Of a DNA stretch of 64,000 bases, positions 9,764 through 21,100 are shown piece by piece. This stretch comes from Clavaria fumosa (lineage: Eukaryota; Basidiomycota; Agaricomycetes; Agaricales; Clavariaceae). Location of the stretch: positions 1,426,001-1,490,000 of the forward strand of contig OX637800.1 of NCBI GenBank assembly GCA_951802425.1, read 5' to 3'. Positions within the stretch are counted from its first letter, which is position 1. Every line of letters begins with the position of its first letter. The position numbers and the translations under genes were made by a program. The notes beneath the pieces were generated by a model, which saw only the letters and a list, made by a program, of their open reading frames with translations, did not search any database and had not been told where the DNA came from.

Positions 9764-10730
9764 ATCTGTCCAACTTCAACAAATGCCTGAGAACCAACAA
9801 CCCGCCGCATATTAGGATTTCGGCTTGTGATCAGGATGTTGCCCTGGTTATGAGCTGGCATGAACCCAGGGAGGCTAGCAGGATCTCCGGCATTATCATA
9901 CACTAGCAACCATTCCTGTGTGAGCAACGAGATCCATTGCAGGATTGAATGCACCGAGTCTTCAACTCCAGATGCTCGTGCCGCTGAGTCATTGGCAATG
10001 ACTCTAATGGACTGCTGAGTGGTTTCACTACTGGTGGCATCTATCCAGAAGACACACCAGAACCTGTGCAAGTTGGTGAACAAGGCGCTGACTAGGGCAA
10101 GATGCGAAGGAAAGCTCGGACAAACATTTCTGGGTTTTCCTCAATGAACTTGAGACAAATCTGAGTCTTACCAGCACCCCCCATTCCATAGAGAAGAAAG
10201 AGCCTTCTAGAGTGCCCTTGACTCGAGCCTGTGCTGAAGTGAGCATGCAGCCGCTCCAGGTAGCTTGTGCGTCCCGTGAAATTTGGGCTAAAAGGGGGCA
10301 TTTGCTTGTATGTCATTTGCAACCCTTGGCGCGGAAAGATGGCAGAAGAAGGTAGTGCTTTGCTAGCATGTCAGCTAAACCCTGAGTGATGCTCACCAAC
10401 ACTCACCTTCATGGAGGTGAAACTCCTGAATATGCATATTGTGAGAACCGACATGCCCACTGGCATCTGTAAGAGACAAGTTGAGCAGATAGTGAAGATG
10501 AATGCTTGAACGCACGTATGGTGGCGTGGCGGTAATCCTGGTTCATGGATGAGGGCGCTATCAACGTCTGTGAGAAAGAGCGCTCGCGAATGAGCTCGGC
10601 ATAGATTGCTTCTCTCACAAGAGACTTACGGCTTGACCGAGCTGTCCTCTGTCGGCAAACGTTGCCGGAGTGTGCTTGCTGCTGTAGTCTGAAGGACGAC
10701 AGACTGGGAATGTAGGGGACGATGCGGCTC
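9764..10730 (-). pseudogene. NB-ARC (NLR-type) gene remnant truncated by element A
   Basis: Read on the minus strand, the end at about 10730 is 5'. Small exons in the N-terminal region (GHVGSHN motif near 10475) lead to an exon with a FTGRTSYLERL linker and a P-loop, GMGGAGKTQ (near 10190). After an intron the frame reads FWCVFWIDATS, the Walker B-like WLLVYDNAGDP and the sensor motif GNILITSRNP. At 9763 the coding sequence is cut by the LTR of element A. All C-terminal NB-ARC and repeat sequence is missing here. Exon order and intron positions match the gene at 60991-64000, so the two are paralogs. The second exon differs from its paralog by 20 nt, not a multiple of three, so decay may predate the insertion. 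Confidence 0.85.
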
Positions 10731-12194
10731 GCGCTTATCGATGGTCGTGGGTGCGAGCAAGCAAGCCCTGCCGTACATTGTACTGCATCCTTCGTGAATC
10801 ATCGGTCACGTGTTGGCCGTCTACACCTTATATAATCAGCCAATTTCGCGTGGCATACAAAGTCCAGAATGGGACGAGACGGTTGTACGTTGTACAGTTG
10901 CACTCAGTGTTGTATATTTCATACTAGCACTGTACATGCAAGCTATGTAGATGTGGCGACCCCTCTTTCAGCCACCTAACCTCGCACCTCTGCACCTCCG
11001 CATGAGATACCTCTCCCCAGTCTCACCGCCTACATGTGCCCTGAAGTGGCGTCCCGTACTGCGCCTGCTGCAATCCCAGTCGCCAATGTCGACGCCATCG
11101 CTGCTACGCACACCACTACCTTTCACGTCGCCCCTGCTGAGCCCCCGTGGGCAGCATGTCACCACTAGGCCGCTGCCACCACCAGGCTCCCGCTCCAAGT
11201 TACTGGTCACACACAACTGCACTGCCCGACTACAACACGGACAACTGCCCACGACTGCCCGGCATGCCGGGGGGCTGATATTCAACCCCACATCACCACC
11301 ACCACCGACGTTGCCCTCGCCTAACTCGCTCCTCCCCAGCCCACCCAATACCCTAGTATGTGCAACGTCACTTGCGTCGCGAGCCGATGTATCGCGTGCA
11401 GCGCCACCAGATCGACAGCGGTGAGTAATACACCAGACACGCCTTGAGCAAGAGCAGCGTCAGCGCGTGCGGCGACACGAGAAGCCCCGTCGGGCGTATG
11501 ATGCGTGTGATTGGGAACTGTGTTGTGCATATGTGCTGTGGTGGTGTGACGCCGTCGTGTGGATGGGTCGTTTGGCGGTTGTCGTAGTAATATTTTCGTT
11601 TGACTTGACTTGATTTAATCTGATTCATATTTATAGATAGGGAAGAGGATAAAGATGGGGAAACGTACGGGCTCCTCAACCTCCGTCTCTCTCTTGCCCG
11701 CACTGGGCCGTCCGGGGTCGTGCATATGCCTTTGTGGATATGTGCTGTCGCTGCCATCGTCGTCGCAGCAAAAAGCAGCTACTGAACCTGATGACGTGAT
11801 CGCGATCCCGCCGCGTGGTGCCTGGCTCTGCCTGCAGTCCCGTTCCCGTTCCCGTTGCCGCTCCTGCGCCCCAGTCTGTGTGTGGCTCCCGCACCGCCGG
11901 GATAGATAGTGATGAAGCTGGTGGGGTGGTGGTGCCGCGAAGAGGAAGATGAGGTAGTGGCGTTGGGGAAAGGTCGGGAGAGCGCTGCTGCTACGGCCAG
12001 CGATGGCGCATTTCGTTAGGGGGTGCGCGTGTATCCGTGGGGTGGTGGTGGAGGCGGGAGTGATGGGGCTGTGATTGTGGCGGCCAGGCCTGTACCAAAC
12101 GATGGTTGTGCTGGGGTGGACAGCGAACACGATATTGTAGTCGCGGAAGACGCGTGCCAGTCGTGTTTTCGCCCGCGTTCGGCATGCCGGACAG
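10731..12194. other. Intergenic stretch without a supported gene
   Basis: GC-rich, Pro/Ser-biased open frames occur on both strands (for example 10951-11424 plus and 11615-12130 minus). None shows a recognisable domain or convincing splice structure. They look like low-composition chance frames. A short pure repeat of GTTCCC-type units lies near 11840-11860. Confidence 0.5.
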
Positions 12195-12560
12195 GCAGAT
12201 ATACAGTTCCATGAATGCTAAACCGCTCTAAGGGCCTTGAAGTTTCTCCTGGACCCAGTTGACAGGAAATCATATGAAGTGCAGGCGCAGCATATCATGC
12301 ATCATGTTCAACCACCGTATCCGCGTATCCGTATATTCGCGACCGCCACAGCAACGTTTCTGATCTGCGATTAGCGGCGTCTTTTCGTCTTAGATAAGGT
12401 GGAATATTGTGAAGGTTCGCCTTGTGCTATTGGCACAGTCGCCGTGTGGTGGGATCTGTGCGGCCACTGCGGTGAAACAGATGGAGGGAATGACACCGTC
12501 CAGCGTCACCGTATCATTGTGCGAGAGAAACGTAGAAATTGACATGTGACATTTCATCAT
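12195..12560 (+). pseudogene. MTO1/GidA-like relic, copy 1 (internally deleted)
   Basis: Two short homologous blocks remain. Near 12211 is MLNRSKG, followed by frame-shifted sequence resembling the ID-R-LYK stretch of MTO1/MnmG. Near 12465-12535 is the C-terminal signature AVKQMEGMTPSSV. The central FAD-binding core is absent. The same order is seen in the larger relic at 14768-17260. Both relics stand just upstream of a lectin gene copy, which argues for segmental duplication. No open frame joins the blocks, so this is not a gene. Confidence 0.6.
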
Positions 12561-12700
12561 CTCACCTTTCACAATCACAGTCACCCCGAATGTAGCCCTG
12601 GAAGAACCCATGAGTACATGAGTATGGACACCGCGTATCTACTATTTCTATTAAACCGCGTTGTGGGCTTCAGACTTCGTGCCTTCCACTAGTCCCCTCG

Positions 12701-13613
12701 ATGTCTCCACCAGGCCCTTTGGCTCCAGGCATTTACTCTGTCTTCAACGAAAACAGTTGCACTGTGATGCAAATGGCTGGCGAAGATAAAGCCTGGAATG
12801 CGATAAAAGGCGGGTTTGAATCAGGTTTGTTGAAACCTCATATACTCACGGCAAGCTGAAAAGGATTTCCCTACGATGGACGCAAAGCTCAACAGGTATC
12901 GGTCGGCTCGTTTTCTGTTCAATCGCACATGTAAAACTCCCGTCATCACCTCCAGTGGCACTTTGAGCGTCTTGGTGAAGGCTACTCGATTCGCTGCGTT
13001 CATAAGGGGCTGTACCTGACTGTCATGGGCGGACTGCGAAGCGAAGTTCCTCTGGCAGCCAGCACATTCCCCGTCAGCTGGATGGTTCAGCTAGACAAGG
13101 ATCGTCCGGGCAGTTATTGGTGTGTCGTAGTGATAACGTCGGATCTCTTCTCGAATCAAGCAATGCAGGATCGGCTGGCCACGTACCAACCTCATCTTCG
13201 ATCTTGGAGCCTACGGAAGCCGGCAACCGGGCATGGTGGTCAGTTCTTGATTTTCGGCATCGTGTGTGAAACAGACCGTACTCTTTCAGATTCAATTGTG
13301 TGATCGCAGAAATCCACGACTAGCGGGACAATTTTGGCTCCTGCAAGAATACCACGACCCGACCCGACCCTCGGCTTCCCACCAGTCCCCCATCGCCCCC
13401 CCACCGGCTTACAGCCCTGGCTTATCCCCGGCCCTCAAGGCGAAAGTCTTATCCATGGAGCCAAAGTCCGTGATGCAAGCCATTACGACGAACAAGGCGT
13501 CCTTGAAACCGGAATCGACCACAGAAACTACCGTCGACCAGGATGAGAGCGGAGCGTACATTGTTACAACTAAGACAATCATCAGACAAGTCGCTGAGTC
13601 ATCGCAAACTTAA
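12701..13613 (+). CDS. Ricin-B-type (beta-trefoil) lectin-like protein, multi-exon
   Basis: Exon 1 (12701-12812) starts MSPPGPLAPGIYSVFNEN, with CTVMQMAGED after it. This resembles the first trefoil repeat of agaric ricin-B-type lectins (GxYxIxN, TVxxxxGGD). A 51-nt intron precedes a 32-nt exon (12864-12895, FPYDGRKAQQ), then a 60-nt intron. Exon 3, from 12956, begins WHFERLGEGYSIR with KGLYLTVMGG, the next trefoil strand. Downstream splicing is uncertain. The last frame ends ...VAESSQT at a TAA at 13611-13613. No signal peptide is seen, as is usual for cytosolic fungal lectins. Sugar binding is inferred from the family. It may already be slightly damaged between 13120 and 13330. Confidence 0.6.
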
Positions 13614-14422
13614 GGGCCCGTTCGGCAGCAGTTTCTCGCGCGAAAATATTGAGCCTCTACCACAATCTGACCAGTCCGAGATTAGATAGAGCTTTCTGTG
13701 ATTGAGAAATTAGTCATGTTCACCGAACACAAATACTAGATTATTATTCAATCTCTACTGTATGCACACATAAAAAGAACATCTTCTGGAGACTATGCAT
13801 GCCTTAGACTGCAACTGAAGATGGTCTTGATGGCAGTCTTGGCTGGCGCGGGCACGCATAACAGGTTGATCTGTCGATGCGGACCGTCGTCAGCGCCCCC
13901 TCGCTTGGACTCATCCCCGAGCATGTCATGCATGCGCAAGTTGCGTGCCACTTGCCGGTAGATCAATGGCCATGTTTGAAGCACAGCCTTGATAGTCAAT
14001 GTAGAGATCCCCTTGCCGCTGAGGGTATATATAAGTGCGTGCTGCGTGAGGGCGTCATCCCGGACGACGAAGTGCACTCGAGTATGTATACTCGCCTCTC
14101 ATGATGATGTATGCGCGGCAACAGCGACCCGAGGATGTCGAGCAACTTCAAAAGAATGAGCGGCTGAGAAATGTGCGGAGGAAGATGCAGTCAATGTGAT
14201 GAGGAAAGCACACCAGAGACATGTCAAAGTTTGCGATAATGATTTCAAAAACAGCTGAGAGCTGTATTTCGATTTTGTACAAGTATCTCTTTCTCAAATA
14301 CAGAAATTGTATCTAGGAAGTGCTCTCCGAACAGTCTCTCTACTGTGCGCGGGAGAGCCAGATTCTAATTTCGAATTTGGCAGACACTTTCACGCGAGAA
14401 ACTGCTGCCGAACGGGCCCTAA
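13611..14422. mobile_element. PIF/Harbinger-type MITE with TAA target duplication
   Basis: The element proper spans 13614-14419 (806 bp). Its terminal inverted repeats match over at least 27 bp, beginning GGGCCCGTTCGGCAGCAG and continuing TTTCTCGCG, and are followed by weaker similarity. TAA stands on both sides (13611-13613 and 14420-14422), which fits the 3-bp TWA duplication of PIF/Harbinger elements, as does the GGGCC...TTCGG terminus. The inside holds no transposase-like frame, so it is non-autonomous. The left TAA is also the stop codon of the lectin gene. Confidence 0.85.
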
Positions 14423-14583
14423 GTGTTCGCGGTTATCAATATCTCCTCATGACTGTTGCTATAATTCATGCCTCATATTCCCATCCCTTTCTTTGCTCAC
14501 CAGCACCTGTGCGATTCGGAGCAAACATTTCCTCTTTACTTTCCTCTGTGTTGCTGCAGTTAATAACTTGAACAAAGCCATGG
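14422..14583 (+). repeat. Segmental repeat copy 1 (lectin 3' flank)
   Basis: About 160 bp, starting AGTGTTCGCGGTTATCA and ending near AACAAAGCCATGG. It is repeated at 17771-17930 with only scattered substitutions and a few small indels. In both places it follows lectin sequence, so it marks the 3' part of a duplicated segment. Confidence 0.85.
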
Positions 14584-14767
14584 ATTGTGTCTTCCAGCGT
14601 CGTGACTGCCAAATGCGTTCTTATGGATGGTCGCGACTCAAATTGAAATATTACGACTGGCCTGATAGTAAGCATGCTGAGGCCTTTCGAAATGGTCGCT
14701 CGTATTCTACGGATGGTCCGCAGAAAGAAGTCATGGTCTCCGTTCGATATTGTCTCCTAAGCGATAA

Positions 14768-17260
14768 CAATTCATGGTGTTAGAGCCGCAGCAAAGCATT
14801 GATGGAGCACGTGCCGCTGGATGCTTCGTCCATGCTTCGAACTCTCAGGTCGCCCTGGCATACGCCTCGCGTTCACATCCTCAATGTGTAATTGGTGGTG
14901 GACATGCGGGCTGCGAAGCTGCAGTTGGCGCTGCTCGAGTTGGGGCTGCTTACCCAAAGGTTGGACATAATCGGCGAATTGTCATGTAATCCATCAATTG
15001 GAGGAGTCGATAAGGGTACCCTAGTCCGAGAAGTCGATGCGCTTGATGGAGTTATGGCAAGAATTGCTGGTGAGATCCACGCATAAGTTTCTACGGGCCA
15101 TTACAATAGCGTACTTGGGTGTTAGACGACGCAGGCATACAGTTCCATATGCTAAATCACTCCATGGGTCCCGCAGTACAGTATGGGTGTGTATCACATA
15201 AACCTTTGACCTGCTTATCAACCTGATGCTTCTCCAGGGCCCTTAAGCACAAATTGACAGGGAATTATAAGAGGCAGATGCAGCAGACGATGTTCAACTA
15301 TCCGAATTTAAGGGTTCGCGCCGCCAGCGTTTCTGACCTCGTGCTCTACCACTGCTCTCGGACAAACTTGGCTGATTCGATATTTGAACGAGTCAATTGG
15401 CGGGGTTAGACTAGGTGCGCTTTGCCTTGAGCTCTAAACAGAAGTAAATGACACGTTCCTCTAAGACTCATCAATTGTTCCCAAGTCGTCCTATGCACCG
15501 GAACCTTCCTTGCTGGCGAAATACACTCATTAACAAAGCCCCTTCTCATGGCTTATCTTCTCTCCAATATACCGGTTTCCACCTGGGACGTCTTCAGACA
15601 GGTACTCCTGCGCGAGTTGACGCGACTTCAATCGATTTCACAAGCAAGATGGGAATGCAAATTGGAAGCCTTTCAGTTTTCTGGGCGATGGTACCGTCAG
15701 ACATAAAGTGTGTACATAATCTGTTAATGTCCGGCGTCTCACACATCACAACCGAATTTCTTGTTGGAAGACATTTACCACAGAAGAAACGCACAGGCTT
15801 ATCAGAGAAAACATGCACCTCTCTGTTCATATACAAGAGACAAAGAAGGGTGTGTGTTTGTTTGCTCGAGTCATCAGTCCTCTCGGCGGTCATTCACACG
15901 ACAAGATAGGTTATTGTCCTTCGCTGGAGGCGAAAGTCTGCCGTTTCAAGGATTCTCTCCTCGTAGAAATTCAGGGATCCATGGTGCGGACAATACCAGG
16001 CTTGGAAAATGTGAGAATGATACGCCCTGCATATAAGGTCGAGTACGATTACATGGATCCACGGGAACCGCGAGTGACCTTGCAAACCAAAAGGATTCAG
16101 GTGAGACCAATCGCTTGGTAGGGAGGCATGCGGTTCATTTCAATTTTGGGACACTAGGGTCTCTTTTTAGCTGGTCAGATTAACGGTGCGTCACTTCCGA
16201 TACTGCACCCTATACTCATCTTGAGTCTAGGTACCACAGGTTATGAAGAAGCCGCTGCGCAGGGTGTTGTTGCTGGGATCAATGCCGGCCTTGCTGCCTT
16301 ACATCGACCCCCGATGGTCATAACACGAGCTTACGGCTTTGTCGGCGTGATGATTGATGACCTGATTGTGAAAGGTGCTGAGGAACCGTGTAATGATCTC
16401 TCCCCTATCGCAAGCGCAGCTCTCATGCGGTTCAGCCAGACAGAATGCCCACTTCTCGGTCGGAATATCGCATGAGCATCAGGAGCGATAATGCCGACGT
16501 GCGTTTGACTGACAAGGGTATAGCAATTTTTTGTCGTTCTAAATATGGCGTGAGTCGATGACAGTCTGAGCAAAGGCCGTACAAGTGGGGCCATATCGGA
16601 TGCACTCTGGAATGCATGTACTGCCACGCAGACCGCTTTGCAAGCTGCTCGGGATCTATTAAACAATCACCAGCTTAGCCCACAAGGATGGGCTGCGCTT
16701 GGTTTTGAAGTCCGATTTGATGGTGTTGTGCGCAGGTGCGTAGCCTCATGCACTTTTTGAGATCCCTGTTCAGTTTGTGCATAGCGCATTTCACATGCTG
16801 CGGAACCCCAGAATCACCATCACACACTTGACAGCTGCTATCCCAGAGTTAGTGGAGATATTCTCGAACGCATTGGTATTGAAGGTGTGTTTGACATCCT
16901 GGCTCATGGTTTCTTCACCTCAAAGAGCTGTCGCTTGCTCAGGCCGCTATAGTGCGCATCTTTGTCGACAAGAGTCGGACCTACGTGTCTTTATGGAAGA
17001 TGAATCATTGGAACTTGATCCCGAAATTGACTACCACGCTGTTGTGGGAATCAGCTCCGGGGTCGGAGAGAAACTTCTTCGGGTGAAACCGAGGAATATT
17101 GTGCGTTCGCCATGTGCTGTCATCGCGGTGGGTAAAAATCTGACGTGACTGATCGCTCAGGGTGCCGTGAAGCGGATAGAGAGTATGACACCTCCAGCGT
17201 CGTTGCATTACTCAAGTACGCGAGACGGACAGGAAGAAGGGGCTGAAGCTAGAAAAGAGT
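14768..17260 (+). pseudogene. MTO1 (mitochondrial GidA/MnmG-like tRNA-modification enzyme) pseudogene, copy 2
   Basis: The expected order of MTO1 motifs is present but broken. The dinucleotide-binding [10 protein letters not shown] is at 14894-14930. [20 protein letters not shown] follows in another frame near 14980. LGRLQTGTPARVD is near 15590. YCPSLEAKV through IPGLENVRMIRPAY is near 15915-16040. [12 protein letters not shown] is near 16233. DLRVFMEDES is near 16977, and the terminal ALLKYARR near 17207. A frameshift sits near 14945, another separates the ID-R-EL and YKRQMQQ blocks near 15270, and more follow. Intact MTO1 modifies the wobble uridine of mitochondrial tRNAs together with MSS1. 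A functional copy, if any, is outside this window. Confidence 0.8.
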
Positions 17261-17495
17261 AGAGGACAAACTTCATATGTAGTGAGAGCCCACAAATTTT
17301 CGACATGACAAGAGCGGCTGTGCTGAAGAGCACCCATATTCACCAGCCGTATGGTCATGCGTTTCACAAGCCCCGGAGAAACCCCGTGGCATAGACACCA
17401 TCCGCATGTACCTTGCGTACCCTCCCGTTCTATTAAAGTGGAAGCCGTTGTGGAATTCGGATTGCCATTACACTCCCCACCACTTGGATATTCAC

Positions 17496-17772
17496 ATGAT
17501 GAAGGATACTTTTCTGCCATCACCAAAAGCAGAGCCTTTGTCTCCTGGCATCTACACCGTCGTCAATGAAAACAGCGGAACTGTGATGCAAATGGTTGGG
17601 GAAGACGGAAACCTCAACGGAATCAGAGGCAGGTTTGACTGGAGTTGATACAACATGGACTTACGACAAACTGAAAAGGATTCCCCTACGACGGACGCAT
17701 AGCTCAACAGGTATCAATCAGCTCGCCTCTGATTCACTGACACATAAATAACTCCCGGTGTTACATTTCCAG
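17496..17772 (+). pseudogene. Truncated lectin relic, copy 2
   Basis: Exon 1 reads LSPGIYTVVNENSGTVMQ, then GEDGNLNGIRG, very like the lectin at 12701. An intron and the short exon FPYDGRIAQQ follow at the same relative positions. After the next intron acceptor (ending 17771) the expected WHFER exon is missing. Instead the sequence that follows the stop codon in copy 1 is joined directly. The trefoil core is therefore deleted. ATG codons at 17496 and 17499 are in frame. Confidence 0.75.
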
Positions 17773-17930
17773 TGTTCGCGGTTATCAGTATCTCCTCATG
17801 ACTGTTGCTATAATTCATGCCTTGTGTTCCCATCCCTTGCTTTGCTCACCAGCGCCTGTGCGAGTCGAAGCCCGAATGTCAAATATTTCCTCTTTATGTT
17901 GCCTTAGTTAATAACTTGTCGAAGCCCTGG
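17771..17930 (+). repeat. Segmental repeat copy 2
   Basis: Second copy of the 14422-14583 repeat. Here it is fused to the truncated lectin and ends about 20 bp before the tRNA gene. Similarity to copy 1 stops near GAAGCCCTGG. Confidence 0.85.
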
Positions 17931-17939
17931 CGGTCTAGA

Positions 17940-17953
17940 AATGAAAAAATAAA
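17940..17953 (-). terminator. Pol III terminator of tRNA-Ile
   Basis: On the minus strand a T run (TTTATTTTTT) starts within a few bases of the tRNA 3' end, the standard signal for RNA polymerase III release. Confidence 0.8.
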
Positions 17954-18027
17954 TGGCCAACGTGGGGATCGAACCCAAGACCTTCGCGTTATTAGCACGA
18001 CGCTCTAACCAACTGAGCTAGTCGGCC
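17954..18027 (-). tRNA. tRNA-Ile (anticodon AAU)
   Basis: The reverse complement folds as a 74-nt tRNA. The acceptor stem is GGCCGAC with GTTGGCC (one G-U pair). The D arm is GCTC...GAGC. The anticodon stem is TCGTG/CGCGA with loop CTAATAA, giving anticodon AAT (read as IAU after editing). The T arm is TTGGG-TTCGATC-CCCAC, with a mismatch at 49-65. There is no intron and no encoded CCA. Beyond the 3' end the minus strand reads TTTATTTTTT (17942-17951), a Pol III terminator. The body closely matches the common eukaryotic tRNA-Ile(AAU). Confidence 0.95.
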
Positions 18028-18114
18028 ATGTCATAAATGGAATAGTGTTTGTATATGTTCCGCACGCATATTGTGCAACATGGGAATAGATGCATGATCA
18101 CGCATTGGCAGGAC

Positions 18115-21100
18115 ATGTCAAAGTCGAACACCGTGAAGGCTATTGACTCAGCTTCTGTCCATCGCATAACTTCTGGTCAAGTTATCGTAGACCTACAGAC
18201 ATCCGTCAAGGAATTGCTAGAAAACAGCTTGGATGCAGGAGCCACGTCTGTCGAGGTGCGATTCAAAGAGTATGGCGTGAGTAGCATTGAGGTTGTAGAC
18301 AATGGGAGCGGCATCGCAGAAGCTGATCACGAGTCAATAGGTATGCCTCATCGCAACAAGCTCTGGGACTTGACTTGTTCACGGTTATGCAGGTTTGAAA
18401 CACCACACTTCAAAGTTGACATCCTTCGCAGGCCTTAGCGCAGTGCTGACGTTCGGCTTCCGAGGCGAGGCGCTCTCCTCTCTCTGCGCAGTGTGTGAGA
18501 ACGTGGTCGTAGTGACGTGCGCCGGTGCAAATGGGGAGGCATTCCGTCTGGACTTGGGGAAAGACGGGAAAATCCAGAGCAAGACGCGAGCAGCGAGACA
18601 GGTCACAAATTCCGTTGACTGTGCCATTGTTGAACGCTCATTCTATCCAGCGTGGGACTACTGTGACGCTCCACAATCTGTTCCATCCGCTCCCAGTCCG
18701 CCGTCGCGAGTTAGAACGTAATGCCAAACGTGAATTCGCAAAGGCTCTGAATCTATTACATGCATACGCGTTGGTCCCTTGTGCTAAGGGAGTGAGACTT
18801 AGTGTGTGGAACCTGGTGAAACAGTGAATTGCATGTCTTACTCGATCGCGTTGTGCATTGCTCACGGTATGTACAGAAAGAAGACATCTCTTCTCCAGAC
18901 TCCATCCCCCTCGGCCGCCTCGCTTTCTGCGAACATCCGTGCTCTATATGGTCCCAAATCTACGGAGAATCTTGTTGCGCTTGATCTTGAATTTGAATTT
19001 GAACCCGAAAAGTCTATGCTGAAGAGGTTGGGAATTCTCGACCGACACCCGTATGTGAACGCTTCGTGCTCTCCATCTGAATAAGCCTCTGTACAAACTT
19101 TTTCACAGCACCACAGTGATTATCCATGGCTTGATCTCCAAATTTTCGTCTGGCTGTGGCAGGACAAGTTCAGATCGCCAAATCATATACCTGAACGGGA
19201 GACCATGGGCTAGCGCAAAGGTAATCAGATCGTCAGTCGTAATACCTGCTGCTGTAGCTCTTCCAGGTCATCAAAGTTCTGAACGAGTTATACCACTCCT
19301 TCAATAGTAGTCAAAGTCCAATAGTCGTTCTGGATTTCCAAATCCCTACTGGTGGGGTTGTTGCCTGCTTTGTTGTTCCGCAATTAACTGACACAGGCGA
19401 TTTTAGATGCGGTTGATATAAACGTGACCCCGGATAAGCGTACCCTGTTTGTCCACAGCGAGGCGAAGTTTTTGGAGGCTCTCAGGGTGTGTTAACCTTA
19501 TGCGTTCGGTTACTTGCGGTCCTAGCCTGTCCCCTGATCAGACATTTGGACGGCTTTGTTGATAAAATTGTTTCAAGTCGACACGGGACGAACAAGCTGA
19601 CATTTTGGTTTCCAGAATATTCTGGATTTGCATTTCTCTCCTCAACGAGCGGCCCTTGACGTAACCCGAGACGCTGCTGCGACCTCGAGTCAGAGCATGA
19701 ACACGGTGGTCAAGCACGTGGATCTATCGTACAGAGAATCGTCCGAGGAACCTGCAATTGAAGTAGCAGGAGATGAGCTAGCGATGGTAGCTTCAGATTC
19801 TGATCAAGATGTAACGCAGACAGAGCCGTCCCTACAAGAGTCCCTCGAAAGCGTAATGGTCGCCGACACCGATCTTCCTCTTTCCAGTGATGGGGAGGAA
19901 ATTGCGGATTTGGACTCTCAGCCGATGCACCCAACTTCTTTGGTGCCTGGTTCATCCCTTGCCGAACAGGCTCCGGCCTTGGGGCTCTCTCTGTCCGATG
20001 CTCCTGATCCAGCCGCACGTTCTGATTCTAACCATGACGTATCTGCCGATGAAAGAGATGCAGGAAATGCTCCACCGTCGCAAGCAATTTCTTGCTCGCA
20101 GCGACCGCCTTCGAAGAAACGGCGCTCTGACGTCGGGCCAGTAGCTGTTCATGGCCGTGAGAGTCGTGACTCCGTCTCAGGCGCTCGCCGCCTGATCGAG
20201 GTTCCACCTCAGGGGACGACTATCATTGACCTGGCTTTCTTTACTGGCAGTAAACGGGGACCGAAAAAGCCCACCGCTCAAGAGAGACAGAAACATGGGT
20301 CAAATTCCCGACAGATGTTACGCCAGAGCATCATGGGGTTCGCGAGGTCCGGCAGTCAACTGCCGGACCGGGATAGGAGCGATGATGAGAACGAAATGGG
20401 GGACAATAGCTCGGACGCTTCAGGCTCGGAAAACGCTGACCCTGCTCAATCATCGCATGCCAATCTAACCCATGACGACGCGGCCGCCGACATCGAGCCG
20501 CCGTCGCCAGTCCCGTCATATGATGCAGATCTCGGCGCCGAAAAGCGTCCGGTTGAGAACCCTGGCGAGCCGCAAGAACCTTCTCCTGAATCCTCATCGC
20601 TTGGCGTGTTGGATCTGTCGTCCTCTGAACCAACCGATGTTTTGGAAACCGATGTTTTAGAAACCGCCGTTTGGCCAGAGGTCATCCGTACGGGTGCAGG
20701 AGAAGACTCAGCCCTCCGTTTTGATATCTCGGGTGTTTCGAATCGCTGGAAGCTTAAGCGGGACAGGCGACTGCTTGGGACAGCGGCTCGACAAACAGCA
20801 ACCCATCGAGAACTCAACGAAGACGCTGGGGTGTCAAACGTCTCTGATGACGTCAAGGCCGCCGACGCGCTCTCGCGAATCATCGAGAAGCAAGACTTCA
20901 GCGAAATGGACGTGATTGGCCAGTTCAACAAAGGGTTCATCGTAGTCCGTAGACGGAAAGCCCACACCAAGCAGACTGAAAGGGATGATGGAATCGCCGA
21001 CGATTTGTTCATTATTGATCAACATGCGGCGGATGAGAAATATAATTTCGAGACTCTACAACTCACGACCAAATTTGAAAGCCAGAGACTTTTCCGGTTT

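Noticed and set aside
10951..11424. 157-codon plus-strand frame, Pro/Ser-rich
   Set aside because: Composition follows the local GC-rich sequence, there is no domain, and overlapping frames of similar length exist on the other strand.
11615..12130. 171-codon minus-strand frame
   Set aside because: His/Pro/Arg-biased chance frame with no conserved motif and no splice context.
12701..17930. Lectin and MTO1 sequences as one bicistronic gene
   Set aside because: The MTO1 blocks are frameshifted and separated from the lectin by non-coding DNA. Only the lectin of copy 1 has a near-complete frame.
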